This document shows, in pieces, positions 32,885-41,868 of a DNA stretch of 41,911 bases (position 1 is its first letter; every line of letters begins with the position of its first letter). This DNA is from an uncultured Bacilli bacterium (GTDB taxonomy: Bacteria; Bacillota_I; Bacilli_A; RF39; UBA660): contig CALVRC010000013.1 in NCBI GenBank assembly GCA_944358445.1, positions 1-41,911 of the forward strand. Reading direction: 5' to 3'. The notes below the pieces were generated by a model. That model saw only the letters and a list, made by a program, of their open reading frames with translations. It had not been told where the DNA came from and did no database searches. Both the position numbers and the translations under genes were made by a program.

Positions 32885-33901
32885 TTATTCTGTGTAATAT
32901 GAAGTATCACTAAAATCTATAAAATAAAAAGCATCTAGTCTTATACCTGTATCAGTATTAAGTCCTAAATGCAAATGATTACCTGTGCTTTGTCCAGTTG
33001 TCCCAACCGTAGCAATTTTTTGACCTTTACTAACTGAATTACCAACGATCATTTTAGTAGTCGCACTATTAGGGTATAGATGAGCATAAGTAACTATGTC
33101 GTTAGTACTATCGCATTGTATTTTGATAATATTTCCAGTAGAGTTTTTAGGCTCTTTTTGTTGTGAAAAAGGTATATTTTCACTTTGAGTAAAAGTAACA
33201 GCTTTTATTGTCCCATCACAAATAGAATAAACATTAGTTTGAGCAGGTGCCGACATATCCCAGCCACTATGAAAATTAACATTAGCTTGAGCTGAATCGG
33301 ATAAGCCTAAATCAACATTTCGTTTTTCATTTACCATAGATGTTATACCTGTTACTGTTTCCTTTTTTAATGGGGAAACGTAAGGGTGTCTATAATACAT
33401 AGTTGTATATATGAGGTTATGTTCCTCAACATAACTTTCACTACATAAATCAACAAAATTCATTTTATTATATAGTGGTGGATATGGATTTACTCCAGTA
33501 TTGTAAAACGGTAAATTATTAATTTTTTGACACATATCTTTTGTAGGATACATTTGTTTTTCTTCTTGGTCTATGTTTTTAATGTAAGCATCTTCCCACT
33601 TTTCCGTAGGTAGAGTATTGGGATCGTCCACATTATTTGTAACCTGTAAATACCAAATAACTCTTTCCATAGAAACATAGCCATAATCAAACAGATATTT
33701 ATTAAGTAAGCTACGGTACTTTTCAGCATATAAGTTATTGTTTTCAAGATAGCTTTGTTTACGAAGCTCGGTATTATTATTAACAACAGTTTCCGAGCCA
33801 ATAGAAAAGCCCATAACAGCAAGTACGGCGATTATTAAAAAGAAGAAGAAAAATAAAAAGGAAAAAAGAAGAATCAGTTTAATTAGTAGAAATTTCTTCA
33901 T
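32885..33901 (-). CDS. Membrane-anchored M23 peptidase (conjugative cell-wall hydrolase)
   Basis: 338 residues. An N-terminal hydrophobic segment (residues ~5-32, very Phe/Leu-rich) anchors or exports the protein. Residues ~205-320 form an M23 (LytM-like) metallopeptidase domain with H211xxxD215 (HSGWD), YAHL near 272-275 and H309xH311 (HLHLG), the full zinc ligand set. It cuts peptidoglycan cross-links to let the secretion channel through. Residues ~40-180 do not match a lysozyme domain I recognise, unlike two-domain CwlT-type enzymes. It overlaps the end of virB4 by 23 bases. Confidence 0.92.
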   Translation of the reverse strand: MKKFLLIKLILLFSFLFFFFFLIIAVLAVMGFSIGSETVVNNNTELRKQSYLENNNLYAEKYRSLLNKYLFDYGYVSMERVIWYLQVTNNVDDPNTLPTEKWEDAYIKNIDQEEKQMYPTKDMCQKINNLPFYNTGVNPYPPLYNKMNFVDLCSESYVEEHNLIYTTMYYRHPYVSPLKKETVTGITSMVNEKRNVDLGLSDSAQANVNFHSGWDMSAPAQTNVYSICDGTIKAVTFTQSENIPFSQQKEPKNSTGNIIKIQCDSTNDIVTYAHLYPNSATTKMIVGNSVSKGQKIATVGTTGQSTGNHLHLGLNTDTGIRLDAFYFIDFSDTSYYTE

Positions 33902-36368
33902 CAGTATTACTTTCTTCTAACTCTGATTCTTCTTCATCACCCATATAATACCTTTCGTTTGGAGTAGCGAATATACTAACTCTTAATCTTTGTTTATTCG
34001 TAATATTAAGTAGAAAATCGCCTAACTGGGCTTTATTAAGGAAAGCCTTTTGCGTTTCAGTAAGTGGATTAGATTTATAAATTTGTTGTATGGCTTGTAA
34101 GTCATTATCTTTTAACATACCACATAGTTGATACTGACAGTTATTAAATATTGCTGTTGCATTTTTAAGTTTATTATTTGAGGAAATTAAGTCTTGTGGA
34201 CTTTGGGTAGATACCACTAAACTAGAGTTATATTTTCTTAATCTTCTACTCATTTGGTCTAGGTATTTTATGGTAGCTGGGTTGTCGTCATTGATAAAGT
34301 TATGAAACTCATCTACCACCACCATAACAGGTTGTTGTTTTGTATTTAAGTTGACATCGTTTTTACCAATAATCTCATTATTTAAAAATGTAAGTAAGTT
34401 TAAGATTTGAGCATTACCAACACGAGTGTCATCACCATTTGAAACAAGACTTTTAAAGTTAAAACACATAAGTTGACTATCTAAAGAAATAGCTGTATGT
34501 CCATTAAAAATAGTATCTTGTCCGATAATAAATCTTTTTAATAGTATTTCTAAAGAGGAAATGATTTTTAATTCTTCTTCACTAGTAATATTCTTTTTAT
34601 AATCTTCTAAAAAGATATATAAATCAGAAAATATTGGATAATCTTGACTGCTTAAATTTTGTAACTCCTTTAGAGTAGTGTTTTTCGTAATACCACGAGC
34701 ATTATATAGTTTTTCGGTAATATCAAGTAGGACAACCATCTCTTTCTCTTTGATTTCTTCAAATACACAAGAGTAAAAAGATTCCAAGAAACCTAAATGC
34801 CTATTAAGTATAGGGATTTGTTCTTCTTCGTCATCAGGAAGAAAACGAACTTGTAAAGGATTAATCAAAACCTTGTTCGCAAGATTAATATATTCGCCAC
34901 CATATCTTTGAGTAATTTTTTTAAACTCATTTTCAACGTCCCAAATAAAGACTTTTGTACCACGAAGTAACTCATTGATAATCATCTTTTTTAATAAGAA
35001 AGACTTACCACTACCAGTAGTACCGACAACAGCAACATTAAAGCTAGTTCGTTTTTCTTTATCTTTATAGAAAATATCCCATAAAATTGGTAAACCATAG
35101 CGAGCATCTTCGCCGATTAGATAACCGTGAGGATCATTATGATTAGTCATTGTAAAAGGAAAACCACTAGCAAGTGTCATAGTCGGTAAAAACATAGCAT
35201 AATCCGTCATACCAAAAGAAGTAAGGTCATAAGACTGCCAAGCCTCCATTTGACGAAGTTTCGGAATATCTACCTTTATTGAAAATGGATTAGCATTTGT
35301 CCTAATTTGTTTAAAGGTTTCCTCGCGTTCTTTCTTTGTACCAGCGATAGCTAAAATAATGGTAACTTCTTTAATCTTTTCATCATTATTTGCCAGTTGT
35401 TCTATCAGTAGGCGATAGTTTTCTAAAGTATGTTTAAGGGTATTAATATCAGCTACATTTTTAGAGGAATTATAATCAGCCATTAAAGATTTATAACTAG
35501 AGTTTAAGATATTGATTAACTTTTCTTTTTCCATTGTTTCTTTAATTGTAAAAGATACATGGACATTAGGAAGATTAACGATCGTATCTAAAAAGTTTTT
35601 TTCTATGAAAGGGGGATAACTTTTAATAGCGACCATTTGAATAAGTTTGTCATCGACTTTTAAAAGTGATGGCTGTTCTTGAAGTTTTAAAGGGGAAAGA
35701 AGTTCTACTAGGTTATATATCATTAAATGGTCTAAAGAAGTATCAGAAAAGTAAATCATAGTTAAGACTTTATAAAGCTCTAGTTGATTATCTATTTGAG
35801 TAACGTAAAGTTTTGGATTTGTATTAAGACATAAACTTTCAAACTCATTAATAGATTTTTTTAAGGCTTCTTTTGAATCACAAATGATAGCAAAAAAATA
35901 AGAACTAGCATAAGTAACTTTTTCTTCTTCAATGAAGTTAAGGAAATCTAAATTACTTTTAAGTAGTTCTCTTTGAATATCATTAGTAGAATTTTTAATT
36001 AATTCTTCATAATAAACTTTATTAGCATTTAAGTTGATTTGTTCATCATACTTATAGGCTTTAATTGTAACTTTTAATTTATACAACTGTGAGAGAGTAT
36101 AAAAAAATATCTCTTGTTCTTCTTTATTGGTAAGAGATAAGTCAATGGGATTAACACGGAAAAACTTTGCGTAGGTATCATCTTTCAAATAGATAATACC
36201 ATCTTCAACTTTCCATATATTAGTAAAAACACTAGAGTTTTTAATTTTTCTTTTGAGCATACCAGCTCTTATATAATTTTTTGGATTTTTAGGAGTATGT
36301 TTTTTGACAATTTTTTCTTCTTTATTTTTTCGCTTTTGTTCTTTGGATAGTTCTCGTAAACTTTTTAT
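33879..36368 (-). CDS. virB4: VirB4/TrsE-type conjugation ATPase, probable ATA start
   Basis: 829 residues if translation starts at ATA 36368; 793 from the first ATG at 36260. AAGGAGG lies 7 bases before the ATA, inside the end of prgI, whereas the ATG has no ribosome binding site. The extra N terminus KSLRELSKEQKRKNKEEKIV is Lys-rich, as is common in VirB4 homologues. Walker A GTTGSGKS (residues 413-420 from the ATG) and Walker B VMVVVDEFHNF near 645 are intact. VirB4 powers assembly of and transport through the type IV channel. It overlaps the M23 gene by 23 bases. Confidence 0.93.
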   Translation of the reverse strand: MKSLRELSKEQKRKNKEEKIVKKHTPKNPKNYIRAGMLKRKIKNSSVFTNIWKVEDGIIYLKDDTYAKFFRVNPIDLSLTNKEEQEIFFYTLSQLYKLKVTIKAYKYDEQINLNANKVYYEELIKNSTNDIQRELLKSNLDFLNFIEEEKVTYASSYFFAIICDSKEALKKSINEFESLCLNTNPKLYVTQIDNQLELYKVLTMIYFSDTSLDHLMIYNLVELLSPLKLQEQPSLLKVDDKLIQMVAIKSYPPFIEKNFLDTIVNLPNVHVSFTIKETMEKEKLINILNSSYKSLMADYNSSKNVADINTLKHTLENYRLLIEQLANNDEKIKEVTIILAIAGTKKEREETFKQIRTNANPFSIKVDIPKLRQMEAWQSYDLTSFGMTDYAMFLPTMTLASGFPFTMTNHNDPHGYLIGEDARYGLPILWDIFYKDKEKRTSFNVAVVGTTGSGKSFLLKKMIINELLRGTKVFIWDVENEFKKITQRYGGEYINLANKVLINPLQVRFLPDDEEEQIPILNRHLGFLESFYSCVFEEIKEKEMVVLLDITEKLYNARGITKNTTLKELQNLSSQDYPIFSDLYIFLEDYKKNITSEEELKIISSLEILLKRFIIGQDTIFNGHTAISLDSQLMCFNFKSLVSNGDDTRVGNAQILNLLTFLNNEIIGKNDVNLNTKQQPVMVVVDEFHNFINDDNPATIKYLDQMSRRLRKYNSSLVVSTQSPQDLISSNNKLKNATAIFNNCQYQLCGMLKDNDLQAIQQIYKSNPLTETQKAFLNKAQLGDFLLNITNKQRLRVSIFATPNERYYMGDEEESELEESNTDEEISTN

Positions 36369-36657
36369 ATTGATCCCTCCTTACGTCATCAGTTTCTAAA
36401 TGATAATAAAATGTACGATTTCTAAACAAAAAACTCCCAACCAATATAATTAATTTATATACTCGGTTTTTCTGACTAAAAGATACTGGTACTAATAAAA
36501 AAATGCCAGTAAATAAAAATACTAAACCAGTTTGATAAAAACCAAGCGAAAAGAAAATAATAAACGCAAGTGCGAATATACCAGCTAAAATAATGTCTTT
36601 AACTTCCAAATTAAATAAACCTAAATTCCTTTTAGTACTTTGTAAGGTAATATACAT
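36322..36657 (-). CDS. PrgI/VirB3-like membrane protein
   Basis: 111 residues. Two hydrophobic helices (residues ~24-42 and 46-62) follow a short polar N terminus (MYITLQSTKRNLGLFNLEVKD), and a basic tail ends the protein. Size, topology and position directly upstream of virB4 match PrgI/TcpE-type VirB3 analogues. ATG behind AGGAGGG at good spacing. The virB4 ribosome binding site lies inside its last codons. Confidence 0.85.
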   Translation of the reverse strand: MYITLQSTKRNLGLFNLEVKDIILAGIFALAFIIFFSLGFYQTGLVFLFTGIFLLVPVSFSQKNRVYKLIILVGSFLFRNRTFYYHLETDDVRRDQYKKFTRTIQRTKAKK

Positions 36658-36671
36658 AGAAAGTATCCCTC

Positions 36672-38318
36672 CTATAACTTGTCGCCATCGTTTTTAATCT
36701 CGCTAATAGGTGGTCGCCTACGGTAACTATTAAGACTTCCAAAGGAATTAGGAAAATGTCTATAACCACTAAAACTATGAGCAATGTTACTTAAACCCGT
36801 TTTAGTTTGATTAAATCCCTCTTTGAAATAACCACTACGGACTTTTTCATTATCAAAATCCCAGCGACTATTTAAAGAATCCATTTTCTTATTACCACTA
36901 TGTTCTTGCATCATACCCCAAACTTTTGACGGAAAACTACCGTTAGCATTAGCTTGACGTTCTTGACCTTTAGCAACTTTATTTTGAGCTTTTTCCATTT
37001 TTCTAGCCATAGATTTAACAGTACGATCGTGTAAGCGACCACTACTAATACCAGATGCCCCAAGCATACCAGCATTAGCCATTTTACCAAGTCCTTTAGC
37101 TGTTTGACCTGTACCTTTAATAGCTCCAGCTCCTGCCATACCAATAGCACCAACACTACCTAAAGCTCCAGCCACAGACATTAAAGCATCACGACCAGAG
37201 TTAGCCGAAACATTTTCGCCGATAAATCTATTAAGTACAGTAGAGCCAGTTAAAAGCATCATTGCACAACCTAGATATAAAACACTTTGAGCAACTGTTT
37301 TACTAACATAAGGTAAATTATTAATGTCCGTACTATTTTGAATAGCATTGAACATAATAGAAGTTAAGCCTATGAGTAATAGGACTGCTCCAGCTTGTAA
37401 GACAAGTGAAGTTAATTGCTGATATAAAGCTGACCTTTGTTCTTTACGTCCGATAGAAGTAGCAAAAATAATTGGGGAAATAAGCATTAGAAAAGCAATT
37501 TCTAATTGCCTACGACCAAGCATGATTACACTAAAAGCAATAGCGAATAAAAAGACTGCTCCGACAATAATACCAAATACCCAGTTGAAACTAAAAAAGT
37601 AATCCTCGCCGTCGTTCCAAATACCAGCTTTATATATTTGACACGTTTGATTAAATGAGCCTGAATCGGTAATTGTATCAGCTGTAAGAGTACCGTTACG
37701 AATTAAATTATTAAAGTGTTCAACTGTGGTAACACTTTCTGGGATACTTGCATAACCACTTAATTGTTCTTTTAATTTCTTTACATTTTCTTTATCTACT
37801 TTATCCATATCTTTATGATAGGATTCGTTACCTGAATTATAATAACAGTCCTCATTAATTGTTAAGTAAGCTGTTTTCATTGTATTACCTACCGTAGTAC
37901 CATTAGTAAAATTATTGTAAATAGCTTCAGATAAGTTAATACTAATATTCATACTTTGAGAGAAGATAAGAGAAACTAAAAAGATAAGAAAGCCACATTT
38001 ACATATTTCTTTGACGAGATTAGAAAGAGGTTGCTCTTGCTCGTCAGCATCAAAGATACGAAACGTAACTTTCCATACTGCAAATAAAAAAAGTAATGCA
38101 AATCCAAGAATTACAAAACTATTAAATATTTTAGTAAATGGGGAGTTCTGGACGTTTTTTAACATCTCTATCATATCAAGACTATTGATTTTATATGCAA
38201 CTTCATATAAGACATCAATAGTAGAATAGATAATATTTACTAGCCCCATACCAATATTACGGAGTAAGTCTAGGACACTAAATTTAATATCATTGCCAAT
38301 ACTTAAAGTATAAAGCAT
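36672..38318 (-). CDS. VirB6/TrbL-like polytopic channel protein
   Basis: 548 residues. About seven transmembrane helices span residues ~50-390, with an extracellular loop of ~110 residues (about 130-240) that contains a few cysteines. A Gly/Ala-rich stretch (SVAGALGSVGAIGMAGAGAIKG) follows, then a polar basic tail. This is the layout of VirB6/TrbL and the related VirB6-like proteins of Gram-positive ICEs, which build the inner-membrane pore. The SD AGGAT precedes the ATG. It lies between the VirB2-like and PrgI genes. Confidence 0.88.
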   Translation of the reverse strand: MLYTLSIGNDIKFSVLDLLRNIGMGLVNIIYSTIDVLYEVAYKINSLDMIEMLKNVQNSPFTKIFNSFVILGFALLFLFAVWKVTFRIFDADEQEQPLSNLVKEICKCGFLIFLVSLIFSQSMNISINLSEAIYNNFTNGTTVGNTMKTAYLTINEDCYYNSGNESYHKDMDKVDKENVKKLKEQLSGYASIPESVTTVEHFNNLIRNGTLTADTITDSGSFNQTCQIYKAGIWNDGEDYFFSFNWVFGIIVGAVFLFAIAFSVIMLGRRQLEIAFLMLISPIIFATSIGRKEQRSALYQQLTSLVLQAGAVLLLIGLTSIMFNAIQNSTDINNLPYVSKTVAQSVLYLGCAMMLLTGSTVLNRFIGENVSANSGRDALMSVAGALGSVGAIGMAGAGAIKGTGQTAKGLGKMANAGMLGASGISSGRLHDRTVKSMARKMEKAQNKVAKGQERQANANGSFPSKVWGMMQEHSGNKKMDSLNSRWDFDNEKVRSGYFKEGFNQTKTGLSNIAHSFSGYRHFPNSFGSLNSYRRRPPISEIKNDGDKL

Positions 38319-38330
38319 ATATCATAAATC

Positions 38331-38783
38331 CTATGTTTCAAGAGTACTAATAATTAGGTTTATGATAGACGGAATTAAAATTAAAAGTGCTACACCACCT
38401 AAAGTATATAAAATTGTTTTCTTTTTTCTTTGTTTAGTTTCGTCATCACCGATAATAAACTGGATAACGAATATTACCATAGCGATAAAAGAGAGAATAA
38501 TACCAAACACTTGAATTTGCGTCGCAAGTTTTTTGATAATTGTTCCAAGCGATTCTATGGTAATAGAGCCACCCTCAATTTTATCAACTGCGAACACAGG
38601 TGTAGCTTTAATAAAAAAAGAAAGAAGAAGTGCCGATAGTAGCAACTTCTTGTTTCTGAAAAATGACATTATTTTAGAATTATGATAAAATGATTTTAGC
38701 TTATTATTTTTAATAAGCTGTTCATGGGAAAGTGCTGGTAGTTTGGCGACGTCTAGCACTTTTTCTTTTTTGTTTACACTCAA
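38331..38783 (-). CDS. VirB2/TrbC-like pilin or small membrane subunit
   Basis: 150 residues, start TTG at 38783 overlapping the stop of the preceding gene in TTGA. A polar N terminus of ~40 residues is followed by a signal-like segment (LLLSALLLSFFIKATPVFA) and then two hydrophobic helices (LGTIIKKLATQIQVFGIILSFIAMVIFVIQF and the C-terminal helix), the topology of VirB2/TrbC and TcpD-like proteins. The long N-terminal extension before the signal is unusual. Position next to VirB6-like supports the role. Confidence 0.78.
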   Translation of the reverse strand: MSVNKKEKVLDVAKLPALSHEQLIKNNKLKSFYHNSKIMSFFRNKKLLLSALLLSFFIKATPVFAVDKIEGGSITIESLGTIIKKLATQIQVFGIILSFIAMVIFVIQFIIGDDETKQRKKKTILYTLGGVALLILIPSIINLIISTLET

Positions 38784-39379
38784 TTTAACATCAACTCACT
38801 TTCTTTGTTGTTTGATTTAAACATTTCTAGGATAGCTTTAATATTATCAATAGCTATCTCATTTTTTTCTCGTTCGTATTGTGGGAGTAAATTGTATTCT
38901 ATATCATTTAGTAAACCATTGTTACCAAATAAGTATCTACCACTAAATAAAGTAGTATTATTGTTTCTTTCTATGACGAGATAATCAATTCCATTAATTT
39001 GATCTACCTGTGAATTTGATAACTTATAGTCATCATTTTCAATAGTGAGATCGTTTAAGGTTTCAATAGAATATCTACCACTCGGAATTTTCTCGCATGA
39101 AGAAGTATTAACGATTACGTTAATATCATAATCTTGCATTTCAACCTCCTTATCAAATTTGAATTTTAAACTATTCATTTCATTAGATGTATAATCTAAA
39201 TACGATTTTTTATCTTTACCGTTATTGTTTGAAACAAACATAATAATTTTATCTTTATCTAACATATACAAGATAAGATCGCCTTTATTATTTTGTCCGA
39301 AATACTTAAATTCGATATTTAACATATTATATAAATTATTAAGTTCTTTAAATGTATAAGTTTTATTTTTATTTAGCAT
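38780..39379 (-). CDS. Unknown transfer-operon protein
   Basis: 199 residues, acidic, rich in Asn, Asp and Leu, without membrane segments or signal. It opens with a helix (FKELNNLYNMLNIEFKYFG) and is otherwise beta-rich. No recognised family. A GGAAAAG site overlaps the SSB stop. It ends in the start of the VirB2-like gene. Because it lies between SSB and the secretion genes it may have a regulatory or DNA-processing role, but nothing in the sequence shows this. Confidence 0.65.
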   Translation of the reverse strand: MLNKNKTYTFKELNNLYNMLNIEFKYFGQNNKGDLILYMLDKDKIIMFVSNNNGKDKKSYLDYTSNEMNSLKFKFDKEVEMQDYDINVIVNTSSCEKIPSGRYSIETLNDLTIENDDYKLSNSQVDQINGIDYLVIERNNNTTLFSGRYLFGNNGLLNDIEYNLLPQYEREKNEIAIDNIKAILEMFKSNNKESELMLN

Positions 39380-39382
39380 AAA

Positions 39383-39748
39383 TTACTTTTCCAATTCTTC
39401 TGTTTTTTCTTGATTATCTTTCTCTTTTTCTAAAGTGTATTCTATCTTATCAACTACTAAATCAGTAGTATAAACTTTTTCGCCTTTATCATTGGTATAT
39501 GAGCCTGTTTTAGTATGGGCTTCAATATCAACTTTTTGTCCTTTATCTAATTCATTAACTAATTTTTCTGGATCTTTCCAAACCTTTAAACTGATAAAAT
39601 CAGCAACTGTTTTTCCTTTTTCATTAGTGTAAGGACGGTTACAAGCGACATTTAAGATGGCATACTTTTTTTCATTACCTTTCAAAATAGGTTTTCTAGT
39701 TAAGTTACCTTTAAAATGAGAGAAATTAATATCTTGTTCTTTTTCCAT
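39383..39748 (-). CDS. ssb: Single-stranded DNA-binding protein
   Basis: 121 residues. The OB-fold pattern of SSB is recognisable: FKGNLTRKPILKGNEKKYAILNVACNRPYTNEKGKTVADFISLKVW, then KVDIEAHTKTGSYTNDKGEKVYTTDLVVDKIEYT. It is shorter than chromosomal SSB and lacks the acidic DDDIPF tip; the tail is Glu/Lys-rich. It coats transferred single-stranded DNA. First gene of the transfer operon after the tet terminator. The start ATG has AAAGGA 9 bases upstream. Confidence 0.9.
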   Translation of the reverse strand: MEKEQDINFSHFKGNLTRKPILKGNEKKYAILNVACNRPYTNEKGKTVADFISLKVWKDPEKLVNELDKGQKVDIEAHTKTGSYTNDKGEKVYTTDLVVDKIEYTLEKEKDNQEKTEELEK

Positions 39749-39832
39749 AAAATCAAATCCTTTCTTTATTAAATATCTAAAAATAAGTATTTATATATAA
39801 CGGTTTTACACCACCTCCTTTAAATAGGGTAT

Positions 39833-39862
39833 AAAAAAAAGACCAACTATTTAAAGTTGATC
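39833..39862 (-). terminator. Terminator after tet(44)-like gene
   Basis: On the minus strand GATCAACT (39862-39855) and AGTTGGTC (39848-39841) form a stem followed by eight T residues. The same hairpin arms occur in the terminator at 23105-23131. Confidence 0.85.
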
Positions 39863-39896
39863 TCATCGATAAATTGTAATTTTAGTGAATAGTAAC

Positions 39897-41819
39897 TTAA
39901 TTTTCTTTTTTATTAAACATATGGCGTACTTTATCTATTCGATTATTTGGTCTACGTGATTGAATAACTGGTTCACAAGTAGCAATTTGATAATCTTTTA
40001 ATTCTGTCAAAAAAACTGCTTGCCCATTTGTATATAGAGTTAAAGTATTACGATATTCATTAATACAACGTACAGGAATATGTCCTGTAAAAATAACTTC
40101 ATCATTTTTTGATTGACTTGTTTCAATTATTGCACAATGTTTTTGTGCATCTTTATATGCACGAGAAAAGTATCCCTCTGGTGTAAAAAGTATAAACGAA
40201 AGATATGGCTCTAATAATTGCGTTCCCGCTTTTTTCAATGTTTGTTCAAGTACAATTGGGGCAAGAAAGCGAAAATCCGAGGGAGTACTAACAGGGCTAT
40301 AATAAACACCATATTCAAAACATATTTTACAATCTGTCACTTTCCAACCATACAATCCTTGCTCCAGTCCATAATTAATACCTTCTCTTACTGCATTTTG
40401 AAAACTTTGATTTAAATAACCGAGTGAAACTTTGCTTTCGTACTGTATTCCAGTGCCAATTGGAAGTGGAGTTATTGATAATCCAATTGATGCCCAAAAT
40501 GGATTTGGTGGTACTTCAATATGAATAGTATAATCTGCCTTTTGTAATGGCTTTTCCAAATAAATTACGGTTGGATCTTCGATTCTTATGTTTATGTGAT
40601 ATTTTTCAATCAACAGAGAACAGATAACTTCTAACTGCACTGTTCCTAAAAAAGAAATGATGATTTCATGTGTTATCGTATCAACATAATAACGTAAAAG
40701 AGGATCAGTATCTGCAATTTCTGTAAGAGCATCCAATAATTTTTCTCTCTCTTCTATTTTTATCGGTTCAATTCTTGTTCGTAGTATTGGTACAGTCTTG
40801 TCATTCCATACATTGCATGGCAAAATCTTTTCATTTCCTATAATATCGTTCAATCTTAATGTATTGTTAGGTATAATAAAAATATCTCCAGAACAAACTA
40901 TTTCTGTCTGTATCATTTCTCCATTTGAAGGAATATATATTTCTGTAAGTTTCATTTTCTTTTTTTCTGACAATACAATTGTATCTCGTAAGTGTAATGT
41001 TCCACTGTAAAGACGCAAATAAACTAATCTTTGCTTATGGTCTGTATATTCAATTTTAAAAACTCTTCCACATAGTTCTGAATCATTCTTATTCATTTCA
41101 GGACAAAAAAGATTTGAAATAGCTTCAATGAGTTGTTGAGTTCCTATATTATTTTTAGCACTTCCATGGTATATAGGAAACAACGAACCTTTTTTAACAC
41201 ACCTATATTCTTCATGCGTTAATTCCTGTATAGTCAATTTTTCTCCTGCAATATATTTTTTTAAAAGTTTATCATTTTTGGAAATTACAGGATCCCAATC
41301 ATCTAAATCAATGATATTTTTAATTGATATTTCTGGAGTTAATGTTACATTTTGCATAACAATAATATCATTTGAAAGTTTTTCTTTGATATTTTGATAA
41401 ATATTATTTAAGTTAATTCCATCCTGATCTATTTTATTTATAAAAATAATTGTTGGTATATTCATTTTTTGAAGTGCATGGAATAGTATTCGGGTTTGTG
41501 CTTGTACACCATCTTTAGCAGAAATTACTAAAATTGCTCCATCAAGAACAGATAAGGAACGATACACTTCTGTTATAAAATCTGTATGTCCAGGAGTATC
41601 TACAATATTGATTTTGTAGTCATTCCAATTAAAAGAAGTAACTGCTGCCTGAATTGTGATTCCACGCTGACGTTCTAAAAACATAGTATCTGTCCTTGTT
41701 GTTCCCTTATCTACACTGCCTAATTCTAAAATTGCTCCACTTGTATAAAGCAGACTTTCCGTTAAGGTCGTCTTTCCTGCATCTACATGAGCAAGAATAC
41801 CAATGTTGATTATTTTCAT
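39897..41819 (-). CDS. tet(44): Tetracycline resistance ribosomal protection protein, tet(44)-like
   Basis: 640 residues, full length. An EF-G-like GTPase that binds the 70S ribosome and removes tetracycline. GTPase motifs are intact: AHVDAGKT (10-17), DTPGH (74-78) and NKID (128-131). The C-terminal region contains [19 protein letters not shown] and [16 protein letters not shown], family-diagnostic. From memory of the family, [12 protein letters not shown] (where Tet(M), Tet(O) and Tet(W) have PGHMDFLAEVYR) and the ending RHMFNKKEN point to Tet(44), an allele reported from Campylobacter and Clostridioides elements; an alignment is needed to fix the allele. Ribosome binding site AGGGAGG. Only 92 bases upstream are visible, so the leader-peptide attenuator common in this class cannot be assessed. 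Confidence 0.9.
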   Translation of the reverse strand: MKIINIGILAHVDAGKTTLTESLLYTSGAILELGSVDKGTTRTDTMFLERQRGITIQAAVTSFNWNDYKINIVDTPGHTDFITEVYRSLSVLDGAILVISAKDGVQAQTRILFHALQKMNIPTIIFINKIDQDGINLNNIYQNIKEKLSNDIIVMQNVTLTPEISIKNIIDLDDWDPVISKNDKLLKKYIAGEKLTIQELTHEEYRCVKKGSLFPIYHGSAKNNIGTQQLIEAISNLFCPEMNKNDSELCGRVFKIEYTDHKQRLVYLRLYSGTLHLRDTIVLSEKKKMKLTEIYIPSNGEMIQTEIVCSGDIFIIPNNTLRLNDIIGNEKILPCNVWNDKTVPILRTRIEPIKIEEREKLLDALTEIADTDPLLRYYVDTITHEIIISFLGTVQLEVICSLLIEKYHINIRIEDPTVIYLEKPLQKADYTIHIEVPPNPFWASIGLSITPLPIGTGIQYESKVSLGYLNQSFQNAVREGINYGLEQGLYGWKVTDCKICFEYGVYYSPVSTPSDFRFLAPIVLEQTLKKAGTQLLEPYLSFILFTPEGYFSRAYKDAQKHCAIIETSQSKNDEVIFTGHIPVRCINEYRNTLTLYTNGQAVFLTELKDYQIATCEPVIQSRRPNNRIDKVRHMFNKKEN

Positions 41820-41868
41820 GGAATTTCCCTCCCTACAAATTTATCTTTTAACTTAAAATCAATATTTG

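Noticed and set aside
36911-37156. Antisense and alternative-frame open frames inside the VirB6-like, VirB4, topA and tet genes
   Set aside because: They overlap genes with clear family motifs, lack ribosome binding sites and have shadow-frame composition.
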